Below, one piece after another: positions 63,801-64,000 of a stretch of 64,000 bases of DNA. Under the pieces are notes generated by a model, which ran no database searches, was not told the origin of the DNA, and worked only from the letters and a program-made list of their open reading frames with translations. Both the position numbers and the translations under genes were made by a program. How positions within the stretch are numbered: the stretch's first letter is position 1; each line of letters starts with the position of its first letter. Origin of the DNA: Nemertoderma westbladi (Eukaryota; Xenacoelomorpha; Nemertodermatida; Nemertodermatidae); assembly GCA_032718475.1 (NCBI GenBank), contig JAUCBJ010001846.1, forward strand, positions 537,588 to 601,587, read 5' to 3'.

Positions 63801-64000
63801 GCCTCATTATATTTTTCTGGCAATATAGAAAACGTTAGAATAGATCAGCTTTTTGAAAGACCTATAGACCTAATTTCTCTTAATCCAGATTTATCAATTG
63901 AGCAAAGGCAATTTAAAAATGCCTATCTGGCTAGTGTAATAGACCCTCTATTGGAAGGTTTTGATGTTCATTTTATAGAACAATATGCGAGGTTGGTCTC
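60855..64000 (+). CDS. Giant metallopeptidase-like protein, second reading frame (1048 codons, runs off the window)
   Basis: This frame is open to the window end. From its start at ATG 60855 it has no ribosome site of its own, which favours a continuation of the preceding frame. Near residue 314 lies a second zinc motif, VGKITHELIHAHQYQLLD (HELIH), with a candidate ligand E363 in KLSERSAHTIE. Near residue 627 a GNAT-like acetyl-CoA loop occurs (KQRQGLATQLVQHA), preceded by a beta-strand, VNLITLVSDPN. Long glutamine- and asparagine-rich helices follow. Codon use shifts near 63530 from C-ending to T-ending codons. The whole protein would exceed 1,780 residues. No function is assigned. Confidence 0.65.
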   Translation, partial: MQDISEQDISGFRESLSDNIKDNLEGLAPFAVENFDSLKQADIHPDDLVQMMENLALPTILSKIPSAVRLLTQSTAKLLTYSQTRTIAQSSVLSAEYQRITNLLQKNIHILWESINQGPGLSSIINNLNNPDFNSTQTLYQRTVELLQENAMPDSTSAQISTAVLELLNANPDLFNFIPENKRQATIDAFKKDLLVPLALDYQLTQYNHNLLETVQNLFNQTNFLQFVQDGQAALKYQTFINPQQYHSYIAKIIEKIALALKINKIPRLNIVGQPIQNELGEFGVASYHHQKNQIAIDLTKIEDIYDMVGKITHELIHAHQYQLLDRFNRGEISINSADYITVLLLKESLENPQLPYASKLSERSAHTIEHLAVLHLESKLMPDPDIDASITIRLDALNAIFNTTELLELLAQPSLPLSSKIFFHYLETQINKTDTEIEVSEYPQLKQTINTLPKDWKHYLFDHKPELAKTLGFDESERFIRANQRALEQSSLAITEPVLILTEAGKQHITNAPLTDGINYISVDINQYLNNINQINTEQLNQYLISHIPNANFDAIVNTYQQWVRIHKEQREDERYGLSSSLPLGKDMHLYLQYQNNQLSGLLISLKLINNNVNLITLVSDPNKQRQGLATQLVQHASADVFNNQPEINTLYADKIIHTGATHALLNNYFEPFYNNTNQGRLNYMGGNPQQRTYHDLYNYLPQAQGENLLVKVDEPQGAEAGLSPNQALINQLQDLAQNGPNLAIQAEIEQGLETQQYSMLDIIEIINQQPLGTLNKNQRENLNASLQALKVSQVSELVTQQIDQIIEAPQQALINKATQLIKAFGQTISNNTEQQANEFTQAIGQYDWHTINQAFEATQSTLNQAESSKVLKALETFSMPVAQKVKLLRIHSNTYGLGGAPGDMDLSNSPFVEYLRQFANGKNEDSYLNWVPESYDVSVAEEQIIANSINDILGDTTINFSDLKTRMNESGHALSDERLLASLYFSGNIENVRIDQLFERPIDLISLNPDLSIEQRQFKNAYLASVIDPLLEGFDVHFIEQYARLV

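Overview
The window looks like chromosome of a low-GC gammaproteobacterium. The gene order tRNA-Val, thrS, infC, rpmI, rplT, pheS, pheT, ihfA, merR-like, tRNA-Pro is the ancestral gammaproteobacterial arrangement. The order DUF502, aspS, yebC, ruvCAB, ybgC, tolQRAB, pal is also typical of that class. Core genes are intact and tightly packed. Between them lie many broken genes: glycosyltransferases, a restriction-modification system, a LysR regulator, an acyltransferase, a uracil-DNA-glycosylase-like gene and a papain-fold gene. That pattern suggests a host-associated lineage losing accessory functions. I cannot name the genus from sequence alone.

Layout. 1-2.7 kb: prmC (partial), prfA and hemA on the minus strand. 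2.7-11.7 kb: a TPR protein, then the translation operon with a tRNA at each end. 11.7-16.1 kb: decayed membrane-protein and glycosyltransferase genes. 16.2-18 kb: copper chaperone and Sco pair plus a YgjP-type metallopeptidase. 18.1-20.3 kb: a type II restriction-modification system (controller, nuclease, methylase) in which every gene is broken. 20.6-28.8 kb: map, purB, acnB, dnaG, plsY, folB and a dead glycosylase-like gene. 28.8-37.5 kb: mixed accessory genes (secreted phage-collar-like protein, YdjM-like protein, hydrolase, GlcF-like protein, broken papain-fold gene, broken lipoprotein/beta-barrel gene, asnB, retropepsin). 37.6-49.7 kb: the aspS-nadA-yebC-ruv-ybgC-tol-pal block, interrupted by an orphan ParA-type ATPase. 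49.7-54.9 kb: an MFS exporter, then several remnants, then tadA overlapping tRNA-Arg.

54.9-64 kb looks like an accessory island lying directly after tRNA-Arg. It holds an Xre-type regulator, a terminator, dense inverted and direct repeats resembling iterons, a NYN-domain nuclease preceded by a terminator-like leader, and a minus-strand dam gene with two very small ORFs. It ends in an exceptionally long gene that runs off the window. That gene has two HExxH metallopeptidase-like motifs and a GNAT-like motif. It is split into two overlapping frames inside a 15-nt tandem repeat, where one unit carries an extra base. It is the most unusual object here.

How the genes work together: the 4.4-11.7 kb operon supplies tRNA charging, initiation factor, ribosomal proteins and IHF. 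The ruv genes resolve Holliday junctions, Tol-Pal maintains the envelope, and PCuAC with Sco likely metallate cytochrome oxidase. Many start codons lack a clear Shine-Dalgarno sequence, so some starts are uncertain.
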